The notes below the pieces were generated by a model. That model searched no databases, was not told where the DNA came from, and saw only the letters and a list, made by a program, of their open reading frames with translations. From contig JAUWOU010000018.1 in assembly GCA_030612005.1 (NCBI GenBank), positions 1-35,963 of the forward strand: a DNA stretch of 35,963 nt, in the 5' to 3' direction. This DNA comes from Candidatus Thorarchaeota archaeon (GTDB lineage: Archaea > Asgardarchaeota > Thorarchaeia > Thorarchaeales > Thorarchaeaceae). Numbering within the stretch: position 1 is the stretch's first letter; each line of letters opens with the position of its first letter. Made by a program: the position numbers and the translations under genes. Below, one piece after another: positions 19,483 to 29,129 of the stretch.

Positions 19483-20004
19483 ATGACCGAAACCTATTCG
19501 GATGACATTGATGGTACTGATTTGGAACTTTTACGATTATTGCAGAGCGATAGTAAGATGAAAATCTCTGAGCTCGCAAAAGAAGTTGGTAAAGGGATTG
19601 CTACAGTTCATGCTAGAATGAAGGCGTTGAAGAAAAAAGGAGTAATCGAGCGCTATGCAGCTATTCTCGAACCTAAGAAAGTTGGTCGAGAAACTCTTGC
19701 TTTCATTCTTGTCACAGTTAGATATCGCGTTCCCGGACGAAAGGGCGTGGTTTCTCAACGTGAATTCTGCAAAGAGATCGCTGTTCACCCACTTGTTCAG
19801 GGTGTTCATGTTGTCAGTGGAGATTATGATGTTCTGTTGAAAGTCCGCGCAAGGAATATTGATGAAATGAACCGGTTCATTGTTGACTTTCTGAGAGAAC
19901 TTCCTCAGGTCGATAAGACACATACGATGTTTTCAATGGATACCTATCTTGATTCGCCAGAGCTAAGAGACCTTACTGGGACCACATCATTGGTTCTCAA
20001 ATAG
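19483..20004 (+). CDS. Lrp/AsnC-family transcriptional regulator
   Basis: DLELLRLLQSDSKMKISELAKEVGKGIATVHARMKALKKKGVIERYAAIL plus RAM-like domain (HPLVQGVHVVSGDYDVLLKVRARNIDEMNRFIVD). Confidence 0.92.
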   Translation: MTETYSDDIDGTDLELLRLLQSDSKMKISELAKEVGKGIATVHARMKALKKKGVIERYAAILEPKKVGRETLAFILVTVRYRVPGRKGVVSQREFCKEIAVHPLVQGVHVVSGDYDVLLKVRARNIDEMNRFIVDFLRELPQVDKTHTMFSMDTYLDSPELRDLTGTTSLVLK

Positions 20005-20296
20005 CTCTAAATTGAATATTCATTTGTGCCCGGAGTAGATCTATTACCTCGTGCAATTCGCGGACTCGCTCATTATTCGTACGATATTGTGGCTTCCTCA
20101 TATCCATAAGATTCGGCGTCTTGAATAGTAAATTTAATTTCATCAATTTTTTCAGTGCGAATGAAACTGTTCTCAGGGGGACATTGAATTTATTCGAAAT
20201 CTCACGCGGAGCTATCGGTCCTTCTGCTGTAACATGGTCTAACACGACGAGAGCGCTTTTGGGTAGGTCGCTGATTAAGAAGTTCATTTTTTTCAC
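19997..20296 (-). CDS. Small winged-HTH regulator, MarR/TrmB-like (paralogue A)
   Basis: LPKSALVVLDHVTAEGPIAPREISNKFNVPLRTVSFALKKLMKLNLL; clearly similar to the ORF at 21019-21306. Confidence 0.82.
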   Translation of the reverse strand: MKKMNFLISDLPKSALVVLDHVTAEGPIAPREISNKFNVPLRTVSFALKKLMKLNLLFKTPNLMDMRKPQYRTNNERVRELHEVIDLLRAQMNIQFRAI

Positions 20297-20315
20297 CGTA
20301 TATGATAGTTATTAG

Positions 20316-20389
20316 TGGCAATCCACGTTCCCTATATTGCCATAAAATTACTGGCAACATATAAGCCTTGCTCTATCCGTAAATTTCAG
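20316..20389 (-). promoter_or_regulatory. Promoter/operator region of HTH paralogue A with TTGCCA/TGGCAA half-sites and TATA
   Basis: TGGCAAT(20316-20322)…ATTGCCA(20336-20342)…TGGCAA(20352-20357); 40-nt block 20350-20389 shared with 21381-21420. Confidence 0.6.
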
Positions 20390-20450
20390 ATTGTTCTCAT
20401 ACTGACTCCCGTAATTTCATCCAATCTGCAAATTTGTTCGGCTCGAAGTG

Positions 20451-20467
20451 TAGTCCCAAGGGGACTA
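20451..20467 (-). terminator. Hairpin TAGTCCC-AAG-GGGACTA downstream of the YkgJ-like gene
   Basis: Perfect 7-bp stem with a 3-nt loop 35 nt past the stop codon of 20502-20918. Confidence 0.35.
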
Positions 20468-20501
20468 TTCGCAATCAAAGAAATTCAAGTGTAAATGAGG
20501 A

Positions 20502-20918
20502 TCAGCAAGGACTATCGCCATGCCTTGCTTCCTGGACAAGTGTTTCCACGAGTCTTCGTACTCTATGGCATACTTTGCGGATTTCTTGTTTTGTTGTCGT
20601 ATCTTTTGACGGACAGTCGTAGTCTAGTACACACTTTCTTTTAGTCCAGTGATATGTTATGGGATAGTACTTGCACCCTGCGGGTCTATGGTCATATATC
20701 GTACAGAGTTTTGTTGTCCTATCATAGAATAAACAGAATCCATCTACAAGCTTTAATTCACAAAAACCATCCTCTGACCTAACCAGATAGTCCTTTGGTT
20801 TGTAGCCGAGTTCTCCAATTCGCATCACGTCTTCCCTTGTTAAAGTCATCTCAGTTTCGAAGCAACACTGTCTAATCTCTTCGCACGAACCATCGTGATT
20901 GCAGGTGAAGGGTGACAT
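20502..20918 (-). CDS. YkgJ-type cysteine cluster protein (putative zinc/iron-chelating)
   Basis: CEEIRQCC … C…CLFYDRTTKLCTIYDHRPAGCKYYP cysteine pattern typical of the YkgJ family. Confidence 0.85.
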   Translation of the reverse strand: MSPFTCNHDGSCEEIRQCCFETEMTLTREDVMRIGELGYKPKDYLVRSEDGFCELKLVDGFCLFYDRTTKLCTIYDHRPAGCKYYPITYHWTKRKCVLDYDCPSKDTTTKQEIRKVCHRVRRLVETLVQEARHGDSPC

Positions 20919-21018
20919 GATTGAATTGTTTCATAAATGGTTCTTGAATATAAACGAACTTGTAATCACAATTTCCATCCTTTGATACAGCTGCAGGGAA
21001 TTCCTTTCACATTATTTC

Positions 21019-21306
21019 CTAGATTGCTCTCATATGGATTCTAGCAATTGTACGTAAGTGGTCGATATCATTCTCAATCGCTCTGATTCTATCGGGATCC
21101 AAATGATACAACTGCTTTCTCATATCCATAAGATGCGGTACTTTACGCAGCAGATTTTGTTTGACTAGTTTGTTGAGAGCAAAAGTCACAGTTCTAAGGG
21201 GGATTTCTGATCCTCTTGCAATATCTCTTGGTGCCATTGGACCATTCTCAGATAGATGATCCAATACCATAAGGGCACTTCTCGGGATGTCGTTCAGACT
21301 CAGCAT
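21019..21306 (-). CDS. Small winged-HTH regulator, MarR/TrmB-like (paralogue B)
   Basis: IPRSALMVLDHLSENGPMAPRDIARGSEIPLRTVTFALNKLVKQNLLRKVPHLMDMRKQLY; paralogous to 19997-20296, shared LMDMRK and RAI C-terminus. Confidence 0.82.
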   Translation of the reverse strand: MLSLNDIPRSALMVLDHLSENGPMAPRDIARGSEIPLRTVTFALNKLVKQNLLRKVPHLMDMRKQLYHLDPDRIRAIENDIDHLRTIARIHMRAI

Positions 21307-21351
21307 AGCATCACATCGTACTAACCAAAACGGCTAAATATAGGCTCGATT

Positions 21352-21420
21352 GTTGCCGTTTCCACGGTAACATTATCAATACTGGCAATTTATAAAACTT
21401 AGGTTGTCCGTAAATTTGGA
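21352..21420 (-). promoter_or_regulatory. Promoter/operator region of HTH paralogue B
   Basis: GTTGCCGT-TTCC-ACGGTAAC imperfect palindrome (21352-21371) plus the conserved TATA/TTGCCAGTA block 21381-21420. Confidence 0.6.
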
Positions 21421-21459
21421 GTAGCCTGACACGCAAAGAACTGAAGAGAGAGAGCTAGG

Positions 21460-22560
21460 ATGCCCAAAACGAAAAAAAAACTCACAGATGAAATACTACT
21501 GGATGCTATGATCCGTTTAGGCGGAAAAGTAACAGCTGCTCAACTCTCACAGGTGCTAGGCTTTCCTGGTAGGACAATTAGATATCGAATCCAGCGTCTG
21601 CGAGAGAAGGGTCTCCTGGGAAGGGTCTGGCCCCAAACACAAGATGCCAAAATCGGTCTTGGGGATGGGGGTCTTATCTTGGATATGACCGAGAGGTATC
21701 AGAATCTCCCAAGAGAATTTCTATTCTGTTTTCCAAATTTCTATGCGAACTATGCAACTTATGGTAAGTACAATGGTTGTCATACTGGATTTGGTTATCC
21801 AATTGGAAATCCCCAGATTATAGAAAGAATCGTGCGGGCCATGAAACGGATGAACATCATCAATGATTCTTATACGTTCATGACAAACGACTTCATCACG
21901 CTAGCAGGTGATTTCACAAAGTATGACCCTGTCGCTGGATGGAAATGGAACTGGAGAGATTGGGTTAAGGATTGTGAGAAGACACTCAAGGCTGGTGAGC
22001 GCTTCCCCTATGAATTTGATACTAATCCCACACAATTTGATTACGACCACAAAGACATTGAGATCATAGCCGAAATGAAGATGTATGGCGGACAGCTTAC
22101 ACATAAAGAGCTCAGTAAACGGATTGATCTCTCAGAAACTCAAATTGGAGTAAGACTACGACACCTCAAAGAGGCCGGTGTTCTTAGAGGGTATATCTGG
22201 CTAACTGAACAGACACCACAAATGGTTGCACTCTTAACCTACATGGAACTCGATGACCCTGATCCTGTTTTGTCTTGTTTCCTTCATTTGCCATTCCGAA
22301 GAGAAATTATAATAGATTCAGCTGATAAGGTCGCAGTAAGATTGACTATGAACTCAAGTGACATAGTGCATTACTTGAAAGGATTTGAAGCATTACGACC
22401 ATACATCCGTTCATACTTCATTCAGACATCTGTAAACCTCAAAGTTGTACCCGGAGGTATGCATGGCTTCTATCATCTTCACAATGAATCAACCGGTAAG
22501 TGGGAAATGCCAGTCGAGGAATACATCAGTAACTTGGAAAAATTCATTGAAGATTATTGA
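21460..22560 (+). CDS. Transcriptional regulator with two HTH domains, Lrp-like
   Basis: HTH 1: GGKVTAAQLSQVLGFPGRTIRYRIQRLREKGLL; HTH 2: GGQLTHKELSKRIDLSETQIGVRLRHLKEAGVL. Confidence 0.82.
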   Translation: MPKTKKKLTDEILLDAMIRLGGKVTAAQLSQVLGFPGRTIRYRIQRLREKGLLGRVWPQTQDAKIGLGDGGLILDMTERYQNLPREFLFCFPNFYANYATYGKYNGCHTGFGYPIGNPQIIERIVRAMKRMNIINDSYTFMTNDFITLAGDFTKYDPVAGWKWNWRDWVKDCEKTLKAGERFPYEFDTNPTQFDYDHKDIEIIAEMKMYGGQLTHKELSKRIDLSETQIGVRLRHLKEAGVLRGYIWLTEQTPQMVALLTYMELDDPDPVLSCFLHLPFRREIIIDSADKVAVRLTMNSSDIVHYLKGFEALRPYIRSYFIQTSVNLKVVPGGMHGFYHLHNESTGKWEMPVEEYISNLEKFIEDY

Positions 22561-22621
22561 GAAAGAATGCTTACATTTATGGCTATGAATTGCGCTCTGG
22601 TTATCATAGGGTGGTATCAAT

Positions 22622-25600
22622 TTGGATGCTAGAAACCCAGAACGACCAAATTTCTCTTTGACTCAAGCTAGTGAGATTGCTAGAAACCTATTCGACATCT
22701 TAGACAGTATTAAAGAAATCAAAGAACTGCCTAGTTATCAGGATCGGAATTTCCACATCACACTTGAATCGAGTCAAGAGTATGTCCTCAAAATTTCAGC
22801 GGTATCGGAAGAATATGAAACTCTAGATATGCAGAATTGTGCAATGCGTCATCTTGCCGCAAATATTGAAGGGCATTCTTCTCCTGTGGTTTACAAATCC
22901 AGAAATGGAGTTGAAATTGAACGTGTGGAAGACAAGGAAAGTAATCCGCACTATGTTCGGTTGTTATCATTCTTACCAGGAAAAGTTCTGTCGCAGGTTA
23001 ACCCACACGCATCGGATATGTTTGTAGATTTTGGGCGATTCATTGGTTCTATCAGTAAGGCGTTTATTAGTTTCGACCATTCAGGTGCCCATAGAGAATT
23101 CCGTTGGGATTTGAAAAGAGCAAGTACTGTGATACGTGACTATTCAAAACACACCACCGATTCTAATAAACAGAAACTTGTTAGCTATTTCTTAGAATTG
23201 TTTGAAACCCTTGTACTTCCCCCGATAGATTATTTGAGGTCTAGTGTCATTCATAATGATGCTAATGATAACAACATCATTGTATCTAACCCACATGACG
23301 AAAATAGACGGTCGTTTGGCATTTTGGACTTTGGTGATATGATTCATTCTTGTACTATCAATGAATTAGCAATTGCAATAGCATATGCAATACTTGGGAA
23401 AGCCGATCCCATCTCAGTCGCGCAAGAAATCACATCCGGATATCATTCAGTCTTTCCAATCTCTGAATTGGAACTTGAATTGCTCTTCCCCCTGATCTGC
23501 GCTCGTCTTGTAACGAGTGTTTCAATCTCAACATACCAAAAGACCCTAGAGCCTGATAATGAGTATCTTGTAATTAGTGAGGCACCAGCTTGGCAAGTTC
23601 TATCTCATCTCAGGAATATACCTCCTCGGTATTTCACATATTGTCTTCGTTCATCCGTAGGATTGGAGCCTTGTCCAAGTTCCGCTGAGGTTAAGGAGTG
23701 GATAGCAAATAATTCTAACAAATTCGCAAGTCCAATTGGAAAATCTCTAGATGAATCAAACAGCGTTATTGTAGACCTCAGCGTTGGTAGTACTGACATT
23801 GCTTCTCCATTACAACTTGCTGACTTCAAAACCTTCTCAGAAATGCTCTCTCGCAAGCTCACTGAAGCTGATGTAGCGGTTGGAATTGGTAGATACAATG
23901 AACCGCGGTTGGTATACACCGGGGATCAATATACATCTGAAGGAAATGAAACTCGCACAGTCCACATTGCAATCGACTTGATAGTAAATTCAGGAACTCC
24001 TGTCTATGCAGTATACGATGGTGTAATCCATAGTTTTCAAGATAATGACAAACCACTTGACAACGGTCCAACAATTATTATTGAACACAAGACTGCTCCC
24101 GATGGTCCATCTTTCTTTGTTTTATATGGTCATCTAAGTCGAGATTCCCTAACTGGGCTTGAAGTAGGAAAAGTAGTGAAAAAAGGTGAACAAATTGCCT
24201 CGGTTGGAGAATACCCTGAGAACGGAGGATGGCCTCCCCACCTTCACTTTCAGCTTATTGTTGATATGATGGGTCTGACAGGTGATTTCTTTGGAGTTGC
24301 TCCTCCAAGCAAACGCGATATCTGGTTGAGTATCTGCCCAGACCCTAATCTCATCCTTCAGATACCAGAATCCATCTTTCCAGAACCTGACATGTCAAAG
24401 AAAGAAATCATGGAGATTCGCCACGAACATATTTGTAGTTCACTTGAGGTTTCTTACAGCAAACCTCTGAATATTGTAAGGGGTTTTATGCAGTACCTCT
24501 ACGATGAAGATGGAAGACAGTATCTAGATGTTCGAAACAATGTTCCTCAAGTTGGTCATAGTAATCCCTACGTTGTTGATGCTTTGTCTAAACAAGCCGC
24601 GGTGTTGAATACGAATACGCGATATCTGCATGAAAATCTATCAAAGTACGCGCAACGACTTAGTTCCAAGATGCCTGGAAATCTAAAGGTATGTTTCTTT
24701 GTCAATAGTGGAAGTGAGGCAAACGAATTAGCATTGAGGTTAGCAATAGCTCACACCAAGCAACAGGATTTCATTGTTATAGACGGAGCCTACCATGGCA
24801 ACACCAAGAATCTAGTTGATATCAGTCCCTACAAACATAACAGTCCTGGAGGGAAGGGGGCGCCTTCACATGTGCACACAGTACGAATGCCTGATCCATT
24901 CCGGGGTGACCATAAACACTCAGATTCTGATGCAGGTAAGAAGTATGCAGAAGACGTAGGAAAGGCAATACAGGAAATTGAAAAGCAGAACAAAGGGGTC
25001 TGTGCCTTCATTTGTGAGCCACTCATGGGATGTGGAGGTCAGATTATTTTCCCTGACGGATATCTCAAGGAATCTTTCAAACAAGTCCGAGAAGCTGGAG
25101 GGGTCTGCATTGCTGATGAAGTGCAAATCGGATTTGGTCGAGTAGGGACTCATTTCTGGGGATTTGAAACCCAGGATGTGATACCTGATATTGTGACAAT
25201 GGGAAAACCAATCGGAAATGGCCATCCTATTGGTGCTGTTATAACAACACCTGAGATTGCTGAGTCATTCAATACTGGAATGGAGTTCTCCAGTACTACT
25301 GGAGGAAATACCGTTTCTTGTGCAGTAGGGATGGCCGTCCTTGATGTCATTGAAAATCAGGAGCTTCAGCAGCATGCTCTTGAGGTTGGAAACTATTTGC
25401 TTTCTCGTCTTCGAGTATTGAAAGATAGATACAAAATAATCGGTGATGTTCGGGGCATTGGACTTTACATTGGAGTAGAACTTGTGCGAGATCAGCAAAG
25501 TCTTGAACCTGCAGATGAAGAAACCAAGTATGTTGTAGAACGATTGAAGGATATGGGTATCCTTGTGAGTTTGGACGGACCATTGAATAATGTTCTCAAA

Positions 25601-25690
25601 ATCAAGCCACCATTGGTCTTTACCAAAGAGAATGCTGATACGCTAGTAGAGGCTCTTGACCAGGTACTCATCGAGGATCCCGCATCGTAG
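22622..25690 (+). CDS. Trifunctional fusion: APH/hydroxylysine-kinase-like domain, M23 peptidase domain, class III PLP aminotransferase / phospho-lyase-like domain
   Basis: APH motif [13 protein letters not shown]…[10 protein letters not shown]23 HIAID…YGHLS…[28 protein letters not shown]…AYHGNT…[14 protein letters not shown]…[19 protein letters not shown] start. Confidence 0.93.
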   Translation: MDARNPERPNFSLTQASEIARNLFDILDSIKEIKELPSYQDRNFHITLESSQEYVLKISAVSEEYETLDMQNCAMRHLAANIEGHSSPVVYKSRNGVEIERVEDKESNPHYVRLLSFLPGKVLSQVNPHASDMFVDFGRFIGSISKAFISFDHSGAHREFRWDLKRASTVIRDYSKHTTDSNKQKLVSYFLELFETLVLPPIDYLRSSVIHNDANDNNIIVSNPHDENRRSFGILDFGDMIHSCTINELAIAIAYAILGKADPISVAQEITSGYHSVFPISELELELLFPLICARLVTSVSISTYQKTLEPDNEYLVISEAPAWQVLSHLRNIPPRYFTYCLRSSVGLEPCPSSAEVKEWIANNSNKFASPIGKSLDESNSVIVDLSVGSTDIASPLQLADFKTFSEMLSRKLTEADVAVGIGRYNEPRLVYTGDQYTSEGNETRTVHIAIDLIVNSGTPVYAVYDGVIHSFQDNDKPLDNGPTIIIEHKTAPDGPSFFVLYGHLSRDSLTGLEVGKVVKKGEQIASVGEYPENGGWPPHLHFQLIVDMMGLTGDFFGVAPPSKRDIWLSICPDPNLILQIPESIFPEPDMSKKEIMEIRHEHICSSLEVSYSKPLNIVRGFMQYLYDEDGRQYLDVRNNVPQVGHSNPYVVDALSKQAAVLNTNTRYLHENLSKYAQRLSSKMPGNLKVCFFVNSGSEANELALRLAIAHTKQQDFIVIDGAYHGNTKNLVDISPYKHNSPGGKGAPSHVHTVRMPDPFRGDHKHSDSDAGKKYAEDVGKAIQEIEKQNKGVCAFICEPLMGCGGQIIFPDGYLKESFKQVREAGGVCIADEVQIGFGRVGTHFWGFETQDVIPDIVTMGKPIGNGHPIGAVITTPEIAESFNTGMEFSSTTGGNTVSCAVGMAVLDVIENQELQQHALEVGNYLLSRLRVLKDRYKIIGDVRGIGLYIGVELVRDQQSLEPADEETKYVVERLKDMGILVSLDGPLNNVLKIKPPLVFTKENADTLVEALDQVLIEDPAS

Positions 25691-25806
25691 TAATTGCTGT
25701 TCATTGAGAGAGTAATGATAATCTTTGTTCAATGGTATATCGCCACTACTAAGGTTCTTACGTACTCACGACTGCAGATGGTCAAAGGAAATCTCATGTG
25801 ATAATA

Positions 25807-26382
25807 ATGACTGGCCAGATTACGAATAAATTCAAGTATGAGGGAGAAATATACGAACTTGTAGCATACCATGGTGAGAGTCTCTATGCTGCTGAAGATT
25901 TTGGTATAACTCCCCAAATGGCATCAACAGCATGTTGGCGTGGTTATCAGACGTTTTACGATTGCGTAGATGGAGAACTTATCTTGGATAGCTTGCATGT
26001 TAGAACTGAAGACAAAATTACCATCAATGGTGTTGTTCCTAACGAGAATGAAGAATTGGCAGAAGATTCATGGGTATTCTTCAATACCATTTATGAAAAC
26101 TTGACATTGAAAACAAAATTTACTGGGAGTCTATTACTCGGAAAGGATTTCATCCAAGAAATGTATGTTCACATGGGTTTTCAAAGTCCCGAGTCTTTCA
26201 AGATAGTTATTGAGATTGAAGTGAACGACGGTGAAATAATCAAAATCACTGATATGTCTGCCAGAATGGAAGAACGAAGGAAACATGGACTAGAGAAACC
26301 TAGTAGTCCACCTACACATGAGGATAAGGATGTTGGAGATTGGATAAAGGATAGATTCTCTCAGGACTACAAATCTGAATAG
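25807..26382 (+). CDS. Conserved hypothetical protein
   Basis: ~190-aa globular ORF (FKYEGEIYELVAYHGESLYAAEDFGITPQMASTACWRGY…) between co-directional genes; ATG at 25807 preferred over GTG at 25798. Confidence 0.72.
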   Translation: MTGQITNKFKYEGEIYELVAYHGESLYAAEDFGITPQMASTACWRGYQTFYDCVDGELILDSLHVRTEDKITINGVVPNENEELAEDSWVFFNTIYENLTLKTKFTGSLLLGKDFIQEMYVHMGFQSPESFKIVIEIEVNDGEIIKITDMSARMEERRKHGLEKPSSPPTHEDKDVGDWIKDRFSQDYKSE

Positions 26383-26398
26383 ACAACATCTCAATCTG

Positions 26399-27556
26399 GT
26401 GATTACCATGCTAGAGAAACCTGATTACACAAATAGTCTTGTGAATCTGATGAGCTCGATAGGACAAGCTTCGGGAGTGACAAGTCCCTATTCTCCACTT
26501 GAATTCGATTCACTGGGTACTCTGGAAGAATCTAAGAATATTGTTCTATTGATTATGGATGGGCTTGGCTACAATTATCTCAGAGAATATGGGAAAGATA
26601 GCTTACTGAAGAAGAGTCTCAAGGAATCAATTTGCTCAGTATACCTTCCTTCAACAGGTTCCGCAATCACATCGATAATGACTGGAGTTGCCCCACAACA
26701 GCATGATGTGACAGGCTGGTTTGTATATCTGAAAGAGTTTGGACTTGTATCGAGGATCCTTCCATATAGCAACACGGTCGATTACAACAATCTTGGAGTA
26801 GATATCTCAAATGTAGTGGATGTACGTTCTATTTTCCAAGGGCTCAATCGGGACTATTCTCTTGTTGTCCCTGATACTATTGTCGATTCAGTCTTTACAA
26901 AGAATCTCACAGGAAAAGCAAATCGTCTAAGCTATTCAGGGTTAAACCATTTCTTTCCTCAGATTAAGAATATCATATCAAGTTCTTCGAAGAGTAACTA
27001 CATCTATGGATACCAGCCTGATTTCGATGCGGTAAGTCATATCATTGGTTCTCGGAGCCAAGATGCGCAGGAACAGCTCCACGAGTTTGATAAGCAGCTC
27101 ACTGGTTTTGTGGAATCCCTTGAAGGAACTGATACTACAATTATCGTAACAGGCGACCACGGTTTTGATGATGTCATTCCTTCTCAGGTTATTTACACTC
27201 AAGACCATCCAAAACTACTCGATTGTCTTGTTATGCCCTTTTGTGGTGATACTCGAAGTGTATACGCATATGTTCGTCCAGCGAAGGTCACGAAGTTTGA
27301 GAAGTATATTCAAAATGATCTTGGTCATGCATGTAATCTTCACCATAGTACTGACCTACTCGAAGAGGGATGGTTTGGATTATTCGAACCTCATCCTCGA
27401 TTGAAGGATCGAATAGGTGACTATACGATAATGCTCAATGAAGGTTATGCAATCATGAATTGTTTTCCAGGTGTGGAACCTTTTCACATGCTTGGTCATC
27501 ATGGTGGAGCAAGTGCTGATGAGATGTATGTTCCATTATGTGTTATTGATTGCTAG
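26399..27556 (+). CDS. Alkaline phosphatase superfamily / type I phosphodiesterase-nucleotide pyrophosphatase-like protein
   Basis: IVLLIMDGLGYNYL; STGSAITSIMTGVAPQQHDVTGW; YGYQPDFDAVSHIIG; TIIVTGDHGFDDV; HMLGHHGG. Confidence 0.85.
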   Translation: MITMLEKPDYTNSLVNLMSSIGQASGVTSPYSPLEFDSLGTLEESKNIVLLIMDGLGYNYLREYGKDSLLKKSLKESICSVYLPSTGSAITSIMTGVAPQQHDVTGWFVYLKEFGLVSRILPYSNTVDYNNLGVDISNVVDVRSIFQGLNRDYSLVVPDTIVDSVFTKNLTGKANRLSYSGLNHFFPQIKNIISSSSKSNYIYGYQPDFDAVSHIIGSRSQDAQEQLHEFDKQLTGFVESLEGTDTTIIVTGDHGFDDVIPSQVIYTQDHPKLLDCLVMPFCGDTRSVYAYVRPAKVTKFEKYIQNDLGHACNLHHSTDLLEEGWFGLFEPHPRLKDRIGDYTIMLNEGYAIMNCFPGVEPFHMLGHHGGASADEMYVPLCVIDC

Positions 27557-27619
27557 TTTAGTAAATCAGATTACTACTTATAGTTCAATCATAGTCTGGA
27601 TGTAATATCGAGAGATGAT

Positions 27620-28573
27620 TTGATGGTTTCAGTTGATAGCATTGAGCAAGCACGTATACGAATTAGTGAGCACATCAAGATTACACCTCTACAACATGCA
27701 AAATCACTAAGCAATCTAACGGGAGCATCAGTCTTCCTTAAACTAGAGAGCGAGCAAGTCACGGGATCCTTCAAAGCAAGAGGCGCCTTAAACAGATTGA
27801 TGACTTTGTCAAAGGATGAAGCCGAGAGAGGTGTGATGACCGCATCAACTGGAAATCATGGTTTGGGAGTTGCCTTTGCTGCCAAGCATCTTGGGATAAA
27901 CGCGAAAGTTGTATTTCCGATTGGTGCTTCAACTGTCAAACGGGATAAAATGAAACAAGCTGGAGTAGAGATCATTCAAGATGTTGGGTATGAGGATGTT
28001 GAACCATATGCTCGCAAATTAGCTAAGGAACGTGGGTTGACCTATGTAAGCCCCTACAACGACCCTGAAATTGTGGCTGGTGCTGGGACCTCTGGTCTTG
28101 AGATTGTTGAACAACAAGATAGTATCCATACTGTATTTGTTCCAATTGGCGGTGGTGGTTTGATTTCTGGAATTGCCACTGTTATCAAATCAAAAAGTCC
28201 TGAAACGCAAGTGATTGGAGTCCAATCTGAGGTTTCTCCAGAAGTCTACGAATCCTGGAAAGCTGGTCATTGGGTTGAGGCTGAGGAATCAGATTCTCTT
28301 GCTCAAGGTCTCATGGGTGGTGTAGAATCAGATTCGATTACACTTGATATCATAAACAAGTGTGTTGATCGCATAATCTTGGTGAGTGAAGACTCCATTA
28401 AACGAGCAATGCGCTTTCTCTATGAAAAAGAATCTCTGATTATCGAAGGTGCAGGAGCTATCACAACTGCAGCTCTTATGGATAATGCATCTGAGTTTGT
28501 GGGGAAGAAAGTTGTTCTGACACTTAGTGGTGGAAATATCTCAAAAGAAGATCTTCTCGCTCAAATAGAATGA
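27620..28573 (+). CDS. Threonine/serine dehydratase (PLP fold type II)
   Basis: LKLESEQVTGSFKARGALNRL (PLP Lys), STGNHGLGVAFAAKHLGI, VPIGGGGLISGIATVIK, LSGGNIS. Confidence 0.92.
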   Translation: MMVSVDSIEQARIRISEHIKITPLQHAKSLSNLTGASVFLKLESEQVTGSFKARGALNRLMTLSKDEAERGVMTASTGNHGLGVAFAAKHLGINAKVVFPIGASTVKRDKMKQAGVEIIQDVGYEDVEPYARKLAKERGLTYVSPYNDPEIVAGAGTSGLEIVEQQDSIHTVFVPIGGGGLISGIATVIKSKSPETQVIGVQSEVSPEVYESWKAGHWVEAEESDSLAQGLMGGVESDSITLDIINKCVDRIILVSEDSIKRAMRFLYEKESLIIEGAGAITTAALMDNASEFVGKKVVLTLSGGNISKEDLLAQIE

Positions 28574-28581
28574 ATGCTCAA

Positions 28582-28962
28582 TCATACTCCTTCGACATGA
28601 ATGATTTGGAGCTCCTTAGCATCTTCTCCTCTTTTCTGTCTACCAAAAAGTCCAACCATCATATCTCCAGTGTCATTACCCTCCATATCTGTTGGGCTTA
28701 CGTAACTGAGAATATCCTTGTGATGATATTCGACAACCCATCCTGGTACGTTCTCTAGATTGTGTACTGTGAAATCGCCATGAGAAGTCGCTGTAACGAC
28801 TATCCCCATTTTCTTCATCAGGTTGGACGCATACTCTCTTGGTTCTTGCACTGGATTACTACACACAACGCCTGTCCCATGTTTGAATATTGCCCAGGTC
28901 TTTAATTCATCCAAAAGAATTTCGCACCAAATTCTGTTGAGCTTCTCCAAATCTTCTACCAT
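28582..28962 (-). CDS. Hypothetical protein
   Basis: 126-aa ORF with globular composition, convergent to the dehydratase gene. Confidence 0.6.
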   Translation of the reverse strand: MVEDLEKLNRIWCEILLDELKTWAIFKHGTGVVCSNPVQEPREYASNLMKKMGIVVTATSHGDFTVHNLENVPGWVVEYHHKDILSYVSPTDMEGNDTGDMMVGLFGRQKRGEDAKELQIIHVEGV

Positions 28963-29052
28963 TCAAATCACTTTCTTGCGCTCCTAAGCTTTGATAAATC
29001 CAATCGGTTGATAGTACCATTGTGTGTAAATGAACATCATTATAAGGAAAAA

Positions 29053-29069
29053 ACGTAATACTATTACGT
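29053..29069. promoter_or_regulatory. Candidate operator ACGTAAT-ACT-ATTACGT upstream of the RHH gene
   Basis: Perfect 7-nt inverted repeat ~12 nt downstream of TATAAGG; core GTAATACTATTAC repeated at 30086-30098 in reverse orientation. Confidence 0.75.
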
Positions 29070-29129
29070 GAATAACAGATATAAGTATCGGTGTACCATA
29101 CATACATAGAACAAAATGTGGTGTAAATA

